Shown here: positions 17,534 through 24,768 of the stretch, piece by piece
Layout of the letters: every line of letters starts with the position of its first letter
How positions within the stretch are numbered: position 1 is the first letter of the stretch
Assembly (NCBI RefSeq): GCF_022179525.1
Contig: NZ_BPQX01000026.1
Coordinates: 1-64,000 of the forward strand
DNA: 64,000 nucleotides
From: Methylobacterium persicinum
Lineage (GTDB): Bacteria; Pseudomonadota; Alphaproteobacteria; Rhizobiales; Beijerinckiaceae
Direction of reading: 5' to 3'
Made by a program: the position numbers and the translations under genes
Notes under the pieces: model-generated
What the model was told of the DNA's origin: nothing
The model's input: only the letters and a program-made list of their open reading frames with translations
The model's database searches: none

Positions 17534-18720
17534 CCGGCCTTCGCATCGCTATCCTGACCCATTCCACCAACCCGCGGGGCGGCGTCGCCCATTGCCTCGC
17601 CCTCGGCGAGGCCCTCTGCGCCCTCGGGCACGAGGCCGTGGTCCATGCCCCCGACCCGACCGGCCGGGGCTTCTTCCGGGACGCAGCCTGTCCCACCCTG
17701 CCGGTGGCCGCCGAGGCGGTCGCGGGCAAGACAGTCGCGGGCAAGACGGTCGACCTCGTCCGGGCCCGCATCTACGATTACCTGCGCCACTTCGCGACGC
17801 CGGCCGCCTGCGACTTCGACGTCTTCCACGCCCATGACGGCATCGGCGGCAACGCGCTGGCAACCCTGAAGCATCGACGCCTCATCCCGGGCTTCGCGCG
17901 CACCGTCCATCACGTCGACAGCTTCTCCGATCCGATGCTCGCGGAATGGCAGGACCGCGCGATCCGGGAGGCCACGCGCCTGCTCTGCGTCAGCCGCCTC
18001 TGGGCGGACTGGATCCGGGACGACCTCGGCGCGGCGGCGGAGGTCGTCGGGAACGGGGTGGACCTGTCGGCCTTCCGCCCTGAGCCGGAGGCGGCGGATG
18101 CGACCCTGCGGATCCGGCTCGGCCTCGGGCCGGGGCCGGTGGTCCTCAGTGTCGGCGGCTTCGAGGAGCGCAAGAACACGGCGGGCATCATCGCGGCCTT
18201 CGCGCGGTTGCGCGCGGTTCACCCGCAGGCGCAACTCGTGGTGGCCGGCGGCGCCTCGCTCCTCGACCATACCTCCTATCGCGCCCGCTGCCGTGCGGCG
18301 CTGGCCGCCGCCGGGCTCGAGGTCGGGCACGGGCTGGCAGTCATCGAGACGGGCCCGGTCCCGCAGGCCGACATGGCCGGGCTCTACCGGGTCGCGGACG
18401 TGCTCGCCTTCCCGTCCTGGAAGGAAGGGTTCGGGCTCTGCGTCCTGGAAGCGATGGCCTGCGGCACGCCCGCCATCGTGTCCCGCCAGCCGCCCTTCAC
18501 CGAGTATCTCGCGGCGGACGATGCCCTGTTCGTCGACCCCGCCGACCCGGACGGGATCGCCCGGGCGATGGCCGCCGCCCTGACGCCGGAGGTCCGCGCC
18601 GGCCTGCGCGCGGCCGGGCTCAAACGGGCCGCCTTCCATGCGTGGCGCGCCTGCGCCGAACGCCACCTCGATGCCTATGCGGGCTGCGCCCGCGTCCGGC
18701 CGGAGCCGATCCATGCCTGA
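17530..18720 (+). CDS. GT4 glycosyltransferase, MSMEG_0565 family
   Basis: The 396-residue protein is a GT-B family 4 glycosyltransferase. The N-terminal domain has the glycine loop TNPRGGVAHCLALGEAL; the C-terminal donor-binding domain has SVGGFEERKN and the nucleotide-sugar motif EGFGLCVLEAMACGTP (EX7E). The start is a GTG at 17530 overlapping the upstream stop as GTGA. A 15-bp tandem duplication at 17721-17750 gives a repeated AGKTV in the protein, near residues 65-75. It is found with Nit1C in many genomes, which suggests that a glycosylated intermediate or product is made, but this has not been shown. Confidence 0.87.
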   Translation: MTGLRIAILTHSTNPRGGVAHCLALGEALCALGHEAVVHAPDPTGRGFFRDAACPTLPVAAEAVAGKTVAGKTVDLVRARIYDYLRHFATPAACDFDVFHAHDGIGGNALATLKHRRLIPGFARTVHHVDSFSDPMLAEWQDRAIREATRLLCVSRLWADWIRDDLGAAAEVVGNGVDLSAFRPEPEAADATLRIRLGLGPGPVVLSVGGFEERKNTAGIIAAFARLRAVHPQAQLVVAGGASLLDHTSYRARCRAALAAAGLEVGHGLAVIETGPVPQADMAGLYRVADVLAFPSWKEGFGLCVLEAMACGTPAIVSRQPPFTEYLAADDALFVDPADPDGIARAMAAALTPEVRAGLRAAGLKRAAFHAWRACAERHLDAYAGCARVRPEPIHA

Positions 18721-18994
18721 GATGCGCTTCCATGTCCGCTGGCCCGATGGCCGGCGCGAGGCCTGCTACTCCCCCTCCCTGGTGGTGAGAGACTACTTGG
18801 CGGCGGGGGAGAGCTACGCCCTCGACGACTTCGTCGAAAAGACCCGCACGGCCCTCACGATCGCCAGCGAGCGGGTGCGCGAGAAGTACGGCTTCGCGTG
18901 CTCCTCGGCCCTCGACCAGCTCGCTCGCATCGAGGCCGCGGCGAAGGGGCAGGCCCCCGATGGCCGGGTCACGGTCGAAACCTTCGAGCTCTAG
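18713..18994 (+). CDS. MSMEG_0570 family nitrogen-starvation protein
   Basis: This small protein of 93 residues belongs to the MSMEG_0570 family that travels with Nit1C. It opens with MRFHVRWPDGRRE and carries RVREKYGFACSSALDQLARIE, which is the conserved block; there is one Cys. The function is not known. Its ATG lies eight bases inside the end of the glycosyltransferase gene, so it is translated in the same run. The flavoprotein gene starts 27 bp downstream. Confidence 0.85.
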   Translation: MPEMRFHVRWPDGRREACYSPSLVVRDYLAAGESYALDDFVEKTRTALTIASERVREKYGFACSSALDQLARIEAAAKGQAPDGRVTVETFEL

Positions 18995-19021
18995 CCAAGC
19001 GCATTCGCACGGAGCGCGCCC

Positions 19022-20290
19022 ATGACCTCCCCACCCCGCCACGTTCCCGTCGCCATCGTCGGCGGCGGCCAAGCCGGCCTGTCGGTGAGCTACCACCTGA
19101 AGGAGCGGGGGATCGACCACCTCGTCTTCGAGAAGGAGACCGCCGCCCACACCTGGGCGACCCAGCGCTGGGACACGTTCTGCCTCGTCACGCCGAACTG
19201 GCAATGCGACCTGCCGGGCCACCGCTACGACGGCCCGGACCCGGACGGTTTCATGAAGAAGGACGAGATCGTCGCCTACCTGAAGGCCTTCGTCGCCAAG
19301 GTGAAGCCGCCAATCCGCGAGGGCGTCGCGGTCACGCGCGTGGAGCGACGGGAGGACGGCCTCTTCGCGGTCCAGACCTCCGAAGGCGACTACACTGCGC
19401 AGGCAGTCGTGGTCGCCTCGGGGGGCTACCACACCCCGATCATCCCGCGCATGGCCGAGAAACTGCCCAGTACGGTCACGCAGATCCACTCGAACCAGTA
19501 CCGCACCCCCACCCAGCTGCCGGAGGGCGAGGTGCTGGTCGTCGGCTCGGGTCAGTCCGGCGCCCAGATCGCCGAGGACCTGCACCTCGCGGGGCGCAGG
19601 GTGCATCTGGCGGTGGGCGACGCGCCCCGCTGCGCCCGGTTCTACCGGGGGCGGGACGTCGTCACTTGGCTCGCCGACATGGGCTATTACTCGATGACCG
19701 TCGATGACCATCCGCTGCGCGACGGCGTCCGGGACAACACCAACCACTACGTGACCGGCCGCGACGGCGGGCGCGACATCGACCTGCGCCGCTTCGCGAC
19801 CGAGGGCATGGCGCTCTACGGCGCGCTGGAGGATTACGAGGCCGGCAGCCTGCGCTTCCGCGACACCCTCAAGCGCTCCCTCGACCAGGCAGACCGGACC
19901 TACAACAGCATCAACGCGGCCATCGACAAGCACATCGCCGAGAACGGGATCGAGGCCCCGGCGCAGGCGCACTACACGCCGGTCTGGGAGCCGGAGGAGC
20001 CGGTCACCCACCTCACCCTCGACGGGTCCGGCATCACCGGCATCGTCTGGTGCATCGGCTTCACGCCGGATTTCCGCTGGCTCGACGCGTCGGTGTTCAA
20101 CGGGGCCGGACGGCCCAAGCACAAGCGAGGCGTGACGGCCGAGGACGGCGTCTATTTCATCGGCCTGCCGTGGCTGAACACCTGGGGCTCCGGCCGGTTC
20201 GGCGCGGTCGGCCGCGACGCCGAGTACATCGTGCAGGTCATCCAGACACGCCTCGGCGCCGAACGGATCGCGCTGAAATACGCGGTCTAG
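19022..20290 (+). CDS. Flavin-dependent oxidoreductase, MSMEG_0569 family
   Basis: The 422-residue protein is a two-dinucleotide-binding flavin monooxygenase-like enzyme. FAD binds at IVGGGQAGLSVSYHL near the N-terminus and NAD(P)H at VVGSGQSGAQIAEDL near residue 180. GIVWCIGFTPDFRWL and GVYFIGLPWLNTWGSGRFGAVGRDAEYIV near the C-terminus complete the FAD site. It is the last gene of the Nit1C operon and could carry out the oxidation or N-hydroxylation step of the pathway; the substrate is unknown. Downstream lies a repeat-filled intergenic region. Confidence 0.88.
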   Translation: MTSPPRHVPVAIVGGGQAGLSVSYHLKERGIDHLVFEKETAAHTWATQRWDTFCLVTPNWQCDLPGHRYDGPDPDGFMKKDEIVAYLKAFVAKVKPPIREGVAVTRVERREDGLFAVQTSEGDYTAQAVVVASGGYHTPIIPRMAEKLPSTVTQIHSNQYRTPTQLPEGEVLVVGSGQSGAQIAEDLHLAGRRVHLAVGDAPRCARFYRGRDVVTWLADMGYYSMTVDDHPLRDGVRDNTNHYVTGRDGGRDIDLRRFATEGMALYGALEDYEAGSLRFRDTLKRSLDQADRTYNSINAAIDKHIAENGIEAPAQAHYTPVWEPEEPVTHLTLDGSGITGIVWCIGFTPDFRWLDASVFNGAGRPKHKRGVTAEDGVYFIGLPWLNTWGSGRFGAVGRDAEYIVQVIQTRLGAERIALKYAV

Positions 20291-20313
20291 CAGGTTGCTG
20301 AAAAGGTCTCGCG

Positions 20314-20343
20314 GTCATTGCGAGCATCAGCGAAGCAATGACG
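20314..20343. repeat. Family B repeat fragment
   Basis: TCATTGCGAGCATCAGCGAA followed by GCAATGACGA resembles the terminal arm of the family B palindrome folded back on itself, without the long spacer. It lies just after the Nit1C flavoprotein gene. An imperfect outer inverted repeat (AGCAGGTTGCTGAAAA at 20289-20304 and CGGCAGCCTGCT near 20393) flanks it, so this may be a nested or deleted element. Confidence 0.55.
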
Positions 20344-20457
20344 AGAGGAGCACGACCGGCGCTCATTCCCGGAAACGTCAAAACACCGTCTCGGCAGCCT
20401 GCTGGAGGAGCGCCGCGATCGAACGGGTTGGCTCAACCTGCTTCCCTTCTTCTGCCA

Positions 20458-20600
20458 TCATCCTGAGGGGCCGCGCCAGCCGCCTCGAAGACCTCATCCT
20501 GAGGTGCGGCGTCAGCCGCCTCGAAGGAGGGCTCCAGATAACGCCGCGATCCCTGGATCCCTCCTTCGAGGCCCGCCGAGGCGGGCGCCTCAGGATGAGG
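20458..20600. repeat. Dispersed palindromic repeat, family A, with duplicated left arm
   Basis: CTCATCCTGAGGTGCGGCGT and CCTCGAAGGAGGG on the left are matched by CCTCCTTCGAGG and CCTCAGGATGAGG on the right. A truncated second copy of the left arm (20458-20493) precedes the complete element. Other members are at 31995-32127, 38865-38976, 51503-51610 and 61760-61867. The rest of the 20291-20912 gap, which includes an AT-rich part at 20700-20850, has no recognisable gene. Confidence 0.85.
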
Positions 20601-20912
20601 GGGAGGGTTGGGGCCGCCTCGGGCAGCGGGACCACCCACGCGCTCTGCCCATCGCCGAAGCATTTGCCTCCTAGGCAGGCGTGTTATCGCCGCAACACTG
20701 CTGCATCTCTTCGATTTCCAATCGATTGAGATAGTAGACTCGCAGTCGAAGCGTGGCACAATCAATTTGTAATTGGGAATGCATGCAAATTGATAGCATT
20801 TCCATACAACCAAAACACGGCAACTGCACGATAACAACAGGGCGAGACCTACGCCGGGGCGATCCGGCGAACGGCAACGCTTGGCCTGGGCTCGGCGAAA
20901 GGGGATTTGACC

Positions 20913-21923
20913 ATGCTGAAGAGGTGGACGGCAGTACTCACGGGAGCCGCGGCAGTCGCCTTGAGCGCCACCGCGTCCTACGCGCAATCGACGACGGTCC
21001 CGGGCGAGCAGGTCGGCCTCGCCGCCGGCGCACCCTTGCCGGAGGGGCTCTACGCCGTCGACACCTTCACCTACCGGCGCACGGACCAGCCGAACTCGGC
21101 GGATACGTCCGTCAACGTCCCGTTCCTGCTGTGGTCGACGCCGTTCACGCCCCTTGGCGGCCGCATCGAGGCCCTGGTGGCGCAGCCCACCGTGTTCGCC
21201 TTCACGCGCAACGGCGCCGGCCAGGGCAACAAGGACATCTCGATCAATGTCGGCACCCTCCTCGCCGGCATCTGGGCGTTCGACCTCGGCGGCAATTTCG
21301 GCGTCAGCCTCCTCGGCGGCGTTCACCTGAACGACCTCGACGCCGGGCGCGGCTCGCTGTTCACCGGCGCGTTCGCGCCGAACCCCCGGGTGCCGGGTGG
21401 CCTGAGCCCCGTGGGCACGCCGGTCCTGCCGATCTTCTCCTCGAACACCTACCGCTTCGGCGTGGCGGGCAGCTACACCGGCGATGGCTGGGACATCACA
21501 GCGAACCTGACCGCCAACATCTACGATTCACCCGGCCGGTTCGGTGGTCCGGTCGGCGCCGTGATCGGTCCGATCCGCCTGTCCGACGCCCTCAACCTCG
21601 ACCTGACGGCGACCAAGACCTTCGGCAATTTTGAGATCGGCGCCGTCGGCTACGGCACCTACAATTTCGACATCAGCCAGTTCAGCGCGGCGGTGAACAA
21701 CCGCGGCCGCTTCGCCCTCGGCGGTCTCGTGGGCTACGACTTCAAGGTGTTCAAGGTTCAGGCCTATGTCGCCCGCGATGTGGTCACCGGTGCGCAATAC
21801 ACGAATGCCCTGGGTCGGACCCGCGACAACTACTCGACCGACGGCTGGATCCGCTTCATCATCCCGCTCTACACACCGCCGGCCGTCTCGCCCGTCGCCG
21901 CGCCGCTGATGCGCAAAGGCTGA
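20913..21923 (+). CDS. Outer-membrane beta-barrel protein, phenol MetA-like transporter family
   Basis: The 336-residue protein has a signal peptide (MLKRWTAVLTGAAAVALS, cleavage at SYA-QS) and a mature part of alternating aromatic and polar strands ending in an amphipathic strand IRFIIPLY, typical of an outer-membrane barrel. PEGLYAVDTFTYRR near the start and IGAVGYGTYNFD-type strands fit the MetA-pathway of phenol degradation (transporter) family, whose substrates are poorly known. I use the ATG at 20913, preceded by AAAGGGG, instead of a TTG six bases upstream. It is monocistronic, followed by a perfect hairpin. Confidence 0.8.
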   Translation: MLKRWTAVLTGAAAVALSATASYAQSTTVPGEQVGLAAGAPLPEGLYAVDTFTYRRTDQPNSADTSVNVPFLLWSTPFTPLGGRIEALVAQPTVFAFTRNGAGQGNKDISINVGTLLAGIWAFDLGGNFGVSLLGGVHLNDLDAGRGSLFTGAFAPNPRVPGGLSPVGTPVLPIFSSNTYRFGVAGSYTGDGWDITANLTANIYDSPGRFGGPVGAVIGPIRLSDALNLDLTATKTFGNFEIGAVGYGTYNFDISQFSAAVNNRGRFALGGLVGYDFKVFKVQAYVARDVVTGAQYTNALGRTRDNYSTDGWIRFIIPLYTPPAVSPVAAPLMRKG

Positions 21924-21936
21924 ACCGACAGGATCG

Positions 21937-21966
21937 AGCGCCGCGGCCCCCGGGGGCCGCGGCGCT
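21937..21966. terminator. Perfect GC palindrome after the barrel gene
   Basis: AGCGCCGCGGCCCCC at 21937-21951 and its exact complement at 21952-21966 form a 15-base-pair arm palindrome starting 13 bp after the stop codon. It has no T-run, so termination strength is uncertain, but its position and stability fit a transcript-end hairpin. Confidence 0.6.
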
Positions 21967-22317
21967 GACGGAATCGGAGTGGCAATCCTTCCCAGGGCGA
22001 TCACTTCGATGGGGCCGGGCGGTTCCGTCTCAACAGCCCAATCCGCTCGGCCCCGCTTCTTCCAGCCCTCTCGCGGAACGGCCTCGCCGACCGCGTCCAG
22101 CGCCCGCCGTCGTACGTGGCAGCGCCCGGCAGCTTTAGCGCCAGATAAATGCCCGCCCCATCGGGGGGAAAGTGGTGCTCGGTGTGGCTATGGGTGCCAA
22201 TTTGTCAGGACGGACGACGGCCGCGAACGAGTCCCGAACCCGTTCCCACTTCGATTCCACCCGTGCGTTTAGCGAGGCCGGAAATCTCTAAGCGTTTCAG
22301 TTTGCTGAAAAGTGAGA
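21967..22317. other. Intergenic, no gene recognised
   Basis: Between the palindrome after the barrel gene and the tRNA-Thr gene I see no coding features or repeat of the two dispersed families. Short plus-strand frames here are not supported. Confidence 0.45.
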
Positions 22318-22392
22318 TGGTGCTGCGAGACAGGATTGAACTGTCGACCTCTTCATTACCAATGAAGTGCTCTACCACTGAGCTACCGCAGC
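22318..22392 (-). tRNA. tRNA-Thr(GGT)
   Basis: The minus strand folds as a tRNA: acceptor stem GCTGCGG with its 3-prime partner TCGCAGC (one G-U pair), discriminator A and an encoded CCA, D-loop AGCTCAGTGGTAGAGC, anticodon stem CTTCA/TGAAG with loop TTGGTAA giving anticodon GGT, and T-arm with GTTCAATCC. It decodes ACC and ACT. Confidence 0.95.
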
Positions 22393-22494
22393 ATCGTGCA
22401 TCCCGGGGGATGCGAGGCGGGGAGGTGGCCGTCTGGGCCGTTCCGTCCGCGCGAGTGGGGCCATAACGGATCATGGCCGGCTTGGCAACGCCCG

Positions 22495-23049
22495 TCAGGC
22501 GTCCAACGTCGTCTCGCCGCCCGCTTCCGCGTTCGGCCGCGAAGGCAACACGGCACGGATGATCGCCGCAAGGCCCGGTTCCGTCACCGCCTCCGCCGCC
22601 TCCACAGGCGTAAACCAGCGCAATTCCCGCTGGTGCGCCTCGGGGAAACGCTTCAGCTGCTTGCGCACCTGCAGCGGAAACACCTTCACCTTGCAGGTGA
22701 CCGCGTCGAGGTTCTTCAGGCGCTTCTCGTAGAGGTAATAGCCGAGGGGGCGCTTGCCGACCTCCCCGCGCAGTCCCGCCTCCTCGTAGGCCTCCTGCGC
22801 CGCCGCCTCGAAGGGCTTGAGCCCCTTCATCGGCCAGCCCTTCGGGATCACCCAGCGGCGACTCTCCCGCGACGTGACGAGCAAAACCTTCACCACGCCA
22901 TCGCGGCCGCGGCAGATCGGCAGGACCCCCACTTGCCGCCGGGGCTCGTCTCCCTCGTCCTGAAGGAGATGGGAAGGCTGCTGCCGGCGCGTCGCAGGCT
23001 TGGCAGGTTGAACAGAGATGACGCGCTCCTCACGACGCCCGAGCCCCAC
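22495..23049 (-). CDS. Nudix hydrolase, diadenosine/diphosphoinositol phosphatase type
   Basis: The 184-residue protein has a Nudix box: PKGWPMKGLKPFEAAAQEAY followed by EEAGL, with the GWP variant usual in alphaproteobacterial Nudix proteins of the DIPP-like group that cleave nucleoside polyphosphates or diadenosine polyphosphates. VLLVTSRESRRWVIPKGWP before the box is typical. The first 35 residues are basic and poorly conserved in character, so the true start may be internal. It lies alone between tRNA-Thr and hemY, in the same direction as hemY. Confidence 0.82.
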   Translation of the reverse strand: MGLGRREERVISVQPAKPATRRQQPSHLLQDEGDEPRRQVGVLPICRGRDGVVKVLLVTSRESRRWVIPKGWPMKGLKPFEAAAQEAYEEAGLRGEVGKRPLGYYLYEKRLKNLDAVTCKVKVFPLQVRKQLKRFPEAHQRELRWFTPVEAAEAVTEPGLAAIIRAVLPSRPNAEAGGETTLDA

Positions 23050-23103
23050 GCCCGCGACGCCTCGCGGGCAGAATGCTCCGCCCGCATTAGAATGACCAGT
23101 TGT

Positions 23104-24657
23104 CTAGATATTGCTACGTCCTGCCCGGGGGGCAAGATCGACATCCTGTGCAGGAATGTCACGCGTGCCGGCCGGCAGGGTCTGAATCGCCTTCGGAGAA
23201 CCGGAGGCCGGAACGGGGAGCGCCGCGGCGGCCATTCCGGCCGAGACGGGGTCGGCGACCGGCGCAGGGGTTTTCTCGGGGGCGGGCGGCTTCGCCGGAA
23301 CCAGGACCGGCACCTCGTGCGGCGCGTGCGGCGCGTCGTCGTCCCGCGCAGCCTGCTCCGTCGGGGCGCCGAGGGCGCTGGGCGGAGCCTCCCACCGGAA
23401 GGCGTCGAGCTGCCCGGTCACGGGAGAAATCGGCTCCCACGTCTGCGAGGCGGCACCGTCGGCGAACCAGAGCGGGTCCCGCGGGGCCCGGGCGGCCCGG
23501 GAGAGCCATTCCCGCGCCCGGCCGGACTGGGCGCCGTACTCGGCCTCGTCGATGGCCGCCATCATCAGGCAGGTGCGCGCGGTGGGCTGGTCGGCGACGA
23601 GGGGCTTGAGCGCCTCCCGGGCCCGGCCGAACTCCTTGGCGTCGAGGCCGGCCTGGGCCACCGCGAGGCGAGCCTCCGGGTCCCAGGAGGATATCCTGGC
23701 CAGCGTCTCGGCGCGGTAGAGCCGGTCGCGCACGGAATCCCCGGTGCGCAGGCCGAGATAGACCTTGGCGAGGTCGGGATGCGGGTTGGCCCGCCACGCG
23801 GCCTCCACGATCTTGGCGGCCTTCTTCAGGTCGCCCCGGCGGGCGAGCAGCCGCCCGGCGAGGCAGGCCGCAGGCACGAGGTCGGGGGCGAGCTTCACGG
23901 CCTGGAGCACGCGCTCCGTCGCGGCTTCCGGCTCCCCGGCTTCCCGGTCCCGGGCGATGGCGGTGAGCAGCACCGCCTTCTGCCGCCGGGCGACCTGCTT
24001 GTCGATGAGCCCCAGCGAGGCGCGGCGCTCCACCGTCTCGAGGGCGCCGGTCCAGTCGGTGTCGGCGCAATGGGCCTCGAGCATGGCATCGTTGGCCCAG
24101 GTCACGCTCGGCGCCAGCCGGGCGGCCTCCGAGGCGTAGGCCCGGGCGGCGATCTCGTCGTCCCGGCGCCTTGCCTCCACGAACAGCCCCCGCAGGCCGA
24201 GCACCCGGGTCTCGGGGTCGTCGGCCATCGCCTGGAAGGCGCGCTCGGCGCCTTCCCGGTCGCCGGAGATCTGCGCCGCCTGGGCCTTGAGCAACAGGGT
24301 CAGGGGCTCGGTGCCCAGCAGCCGCTCCGCATCGCCCGCGTAGCGCCGGGCGGCGAGGGGATCGCCCGACCCCACCGCGACCATGCCCCGCGACAGGGCC
24401 GAGAGCCCCTTGGTCCGGCGCCGCTCGGCCGAACCGCGGACCAGGGCCTCCGGCAGGCCGATCACCCCGCGCACGATCGCCCACACGATGCCGAGCACGA
24501 TCGCCGCCGCGATCACGCCGACGATCGCCAGCGAGAGGCTGGTGCCGATCTGGTAGCCGTTCCACACCACCGTGACGGTGCCGGGCCTGTCGGCGATCCA
24601 GACCGCTCCGAAGGCGGCCACGGCCAGCAGGACGAGATAGGCGAGGGCGCGCCACAT
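23104..24657 (-). CDS. hemY: HemY N-terminal domain protein
   Basis: This 517-residue inner-membrane protein is the alphaproteobacterial HemY (not protoporphyrinogen oxidase). Two helices span residues 1-67 (LAYLVLLAVAAFGAVWIAD and SLAIVGVIAAAIVLGIVWAI), followed by ERRRTKGLSALSRGMVAVGSGD, the conserved entry into a long array of TPR-like helices. The last 100 residues are Pro/Ala-rich. It is linked with hemD and a COG4223 gene, the common arrangement in Rhizobiales; its proposed role is to organise late tetrapyrrole synthesis at the membrane, and the exact activity is not settled. Confidence 0.88.
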   Translation of the reverse strand: MWRALAYLVLLAVAAFGAVWIADRPGTVTVVWNGYQIGTSLSLAIVGVIAAAIVLGIVWAIVRGVIGLPEALVRGSAERRRTKGLSALSRGMVAVGSGDPLAARRYAGDAERLLGTEPLTLLLKAQAAQISGDREGAERAFQAMADDPETRVLGLRGLFVEARRRDDEIAARAYASEAARLAPSVTWANDAMLEAHCADTDWTGALETVERRASLGLIDKQVARRQKAVLLTAIARDREAGEPEAATERVLQAVKLAPDLVPAACLAGRLLARRGDLKKAAKIVEAAWRANPHPDLAKVYLGLRTGDSVRDRLYRAETLARISSWDPEARLAVAQAGLDAKEFGRAREALKPLVADQPTARTCLMMAAIDEAEYGAQSGRAREWLSRAARAPRDPLWFADGAASQTWEPISPVTGQLDAFRWEAPPSALGAPTEQAARDDDAPHAPHEVPVLVPAKPPAPEKTPAPVADPVSAGMAAAALPVPASGSPKAIQTLPAGTRDIPAQDVDLAPRAGRSNI

Positions 24658-24768
24658 GGGGTCAGTCTCTCCTGGCGTCGGCCGTCCGGCGGCCGGCGCG
24701 GATGCGGGATGGCGCGGGGCCCCTGAGGCCCCGTGCCGACGGGTTGCGAAGGCGGGCGGGCGCCTTCG

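Noticed and set aside
20295-20729. 144-codon plus-strand frame downstream of the flavoprotein
   Set aside because: It is made up of repeat-family sequences read as protein.
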